Origin: Acholeplasmataceae bacterium
GTDB taxonomy: Bacteria; Bacillota_I; Bacilli_A; Acholeplasmatales; Acholeplasmataceae
Assembly: GCA_021108415.1 (NCBI GenBank)
Contig: JAIOQX010000003.1
Location: 248,001-312,000 of the forward strand
Reading direction: 5' to 3'
Length of the DNA stretch: 64,000 bases
Shown: in pieces, positions 62,815 to 64,000 of the stretch
Layout of the letters: every line of letters starts with the position of its first letter
Numbering within the stretch: the stretch's first letter is position 1
Notes under the pieces: model-generated
Seen by the model: the letters and a program-made list of their open reading frames with translations, nothing else
What the model was told of the DNA's origin: nothing
The model's database searches: none
Position numbers and translations under genes: made by a program

Positions 62815-62867
62815 TATATTTGTTTGGAAACAGATAGAATATGATAAAATAAATAAGAGGTAAATAT

Positions 62868-64000
62868 ATGAACACTTTTATAAAAGAAAACGAAATAATT
62901 CAAATTACAATTAGAAAAACTGGAATTAACGGAGAAGGCATTGGCTATTATAAAAAATTAGCTATTTTTGTTGATTATGCACTACCTAATGAAGTTGTTG
63001 ATGTCATGATCACAAGAGTCTATGACAATAGAGCAACTGCAAAACTAGTCAAAATCCATCAAAAGAGTGCCTTTAGGGCAACACCTTTTTGTCCTGTCTA
63101 TGAAAACTGTGGGGGATGTCAATTTCAACATATCACATATGAACAATCATTGATTGAGAAGAAACAAATGATTTTTGATAGTTTTGATCGCTACATCTCA
63201 TTTAAAGTTCCAAGAGAATTAGTTAAAGATACAATTGGAGCAGATGATCCAAAGTACTATAGAAATAAGGCAAGCTTACCTGTTCAAAATAAAAAGAGAA
63301 ATGAAATTGGGATGTATCAAGCAAACTCTCATAAGTTTATCGCTATAGATGCATGTCCAGTACAAGATAAAAATATCAATAGAATCCTAACAACTATTCT
63401 TGATTTAATGAACGTCTATAAAGTAGATGGATTTGATCCTAAATATAATAAAGGCTATATTAAAAGCCTAGTTGTTAGAGTTTCAGATGACAGTAAAGAA
63501 GCACAAGTAACTTTCATTTTATTTAATGACAGTAATTTCTTAGAAAGACTTGTTAAAAAGCTAATTGAAGTTGAACCGATGATTAAGTCTGTTTTTAAAG
63601 TCATTAGCAAGCCAAACAAGAAAAATCCATTCTTTTCAGACAAACCGATTAAACTATTTGGAAAAGATACGATTATCGCTAGATTAAATGGGTTTACTTT
63701 TGATTTAAAACCTGACGCATTCTTCCAATTAAACAGCCCACAAGCTCACAAGTTTTATACCAAGATGAAAGATTTAGCAAGACTCAAAAAACATGAAATC
63801 GCAATTGATGCATATGCAGGTGTCGCTCCTGTCAGTCATTATATCGCAAACGATTGCAAGCATGTTTATGCGATTGAACTTGATGAGAGTTCATGTTTAA
63901 GTGCAAAAAAATCATTAGCAGAAAATAGAATTGATAATGTAACTGTATTGCAAAGTGATTTTTTAAGAGCATTAAGTGGCCTAAAAGAAAAAGAGATTGA
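62868..64000 (+). CDS. rlmCD: 23S rRNA (uracil-5-)-methyltransferase RlmCD/TrmA family, 3' end beyond window
   Basis: Open from ATG 62868 to the window end, 377 codons so far (family length about 450). An N-terminal TRAM-like domain (TGINGEGIGYYKK) leads to the iron-sulfur cysteines CPVYENCGGCQFQH with a later ACP; KPDAFFQLNSPQA and IDAYAGVAPVSHYIA lie in the methyltransferase domain. Methylates U747 and/or U1939 of 23S rRNA in relatives; the exact target is not decidable. The catalytic Cys near the C-terminus lies outside the window. GAGG ribosome site upstream. Confidence 0.88.
   Translation, partial: MNTFIKENEIIQITIRKTGINGEGIGYYKKLAIFVDYALPNEVVDVMITRVYDNRATAKLVKIHQKSAFRATPFCPVYENCGGCQFQHITYEQSLIEKKQMIFDSFDRYISFKVPRELVKDTIGADDPKYYRNKASLPVQNKKRNEIGMYQANSHKFIAIDACPVQDKNINRILTTILDLMNVYKVDGFDPKYNKGYIKSLVVRVSDDSKEAQVTFILFNDSNFLERLVKKLIEVEPMIKSVFKVISKPNKKNPFFSDKPIKLFGKDTIIARLNGFTFDLKPDAFFQLNSPQAHKFYTKMKDLARLKKHEIAIDAYAGVAPVSHYIANDCKHVYAIELDESSCLSAKKSLAENRIDNVTVLQSDFLRALSGLKEKEI

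Noticed and set aside
1-64000. Recoding of UGA to tryptophan as in many Mollicutes
   Set aside because: TGA ends several genes (for example at 3043-3045 and 48664-48666), and full-length products use TGG for Trp.

Overview
The window is AT-rich DNA from a low-GC Gram-positive lineage. UGA is read as stop (several genes end in TGA and tryptophan is TGG), no peptidoglycan or sporulation genes are seen, and the housekeeping genes keep Bacillota-type order (nusB-xseA-xseB-dxs-tlyA-recN; ispH/cshB-nfo). This fits an Acholeplasmatales/Izemoplasmatales-type member of the Mollicutes, or a close relative, better than UGA-Trp mycoplasmas. That placement is an inference from gene content; no rRNA is present.

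Positions 1-28700 hold the notable part: two paralogous versions (A and B) of a cell-surface gene cluster. Block A (1-11313) has the end of a TasA/camelysin-like secreted protein, a small two-helix membrane protein, a membrane-anchored McrB-like AAA+ ATPase, three small secreted or membrane-tethered proteins and a giant (2323 aa) GLUG-repeat surface protein. Block B (11373-28682) starts at a consensus sigma-A promoter followed by FOUR tandem c-di-GMP-I (GEMM-I) riboswitches, each with its own terminator. Then come three secreted proteins sharing a W(L/I)EG(W/Y)D motif, a SipW-type (Ser/His) signal peptidase, the second AAA+ ATPase, a coiled-coil protein whose N-terminal half resembles DUF2357 partners of McrB-like NTPases, a second SipW-type peptidase, a fifth c-di-GMP-I riboswitch inside the operon, two more small secreted proteins and a second giant GLUG protein (about 2468 aa). 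I read this as a c-di-GMP-controlled system that exports and builds surface fibres or adhesins, with an AAA+ engine not known to me from TasA/SipW loci.

Positions 28700-33740 hold a small CxxC membrane protein and a spermidine/putrescine ABC transporter operon (potABCD). Positions 33800-40160 hold nusB, xseA, xseB, dxs, a TlyA-type rRNA methyltransferase, recN and an unlisted 53-aa membrane protein on the minus strand. Positions 40220-45960 hold dinB, ispH, cshB, nfo and glgA. Positions 46040-51250 hold purA, purB, a tethered thioredoxin-like protein, argS and tRNA-Leu(CAA).

The remainder (51300-64000) holds an XRE-type membrane regulator, fabV, two uncharacterised membrane proteins, a PTS EIIC-like transporter, cls, yaaA, pncB, trmL, a hemolysin III family protein, ackA and the start of an RlmCD/TrmA-type methyltransferase cut by the window edge. 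Intrinsic terminators separate most units. No insertion sequence, CRISPR array or rRNA was seen.
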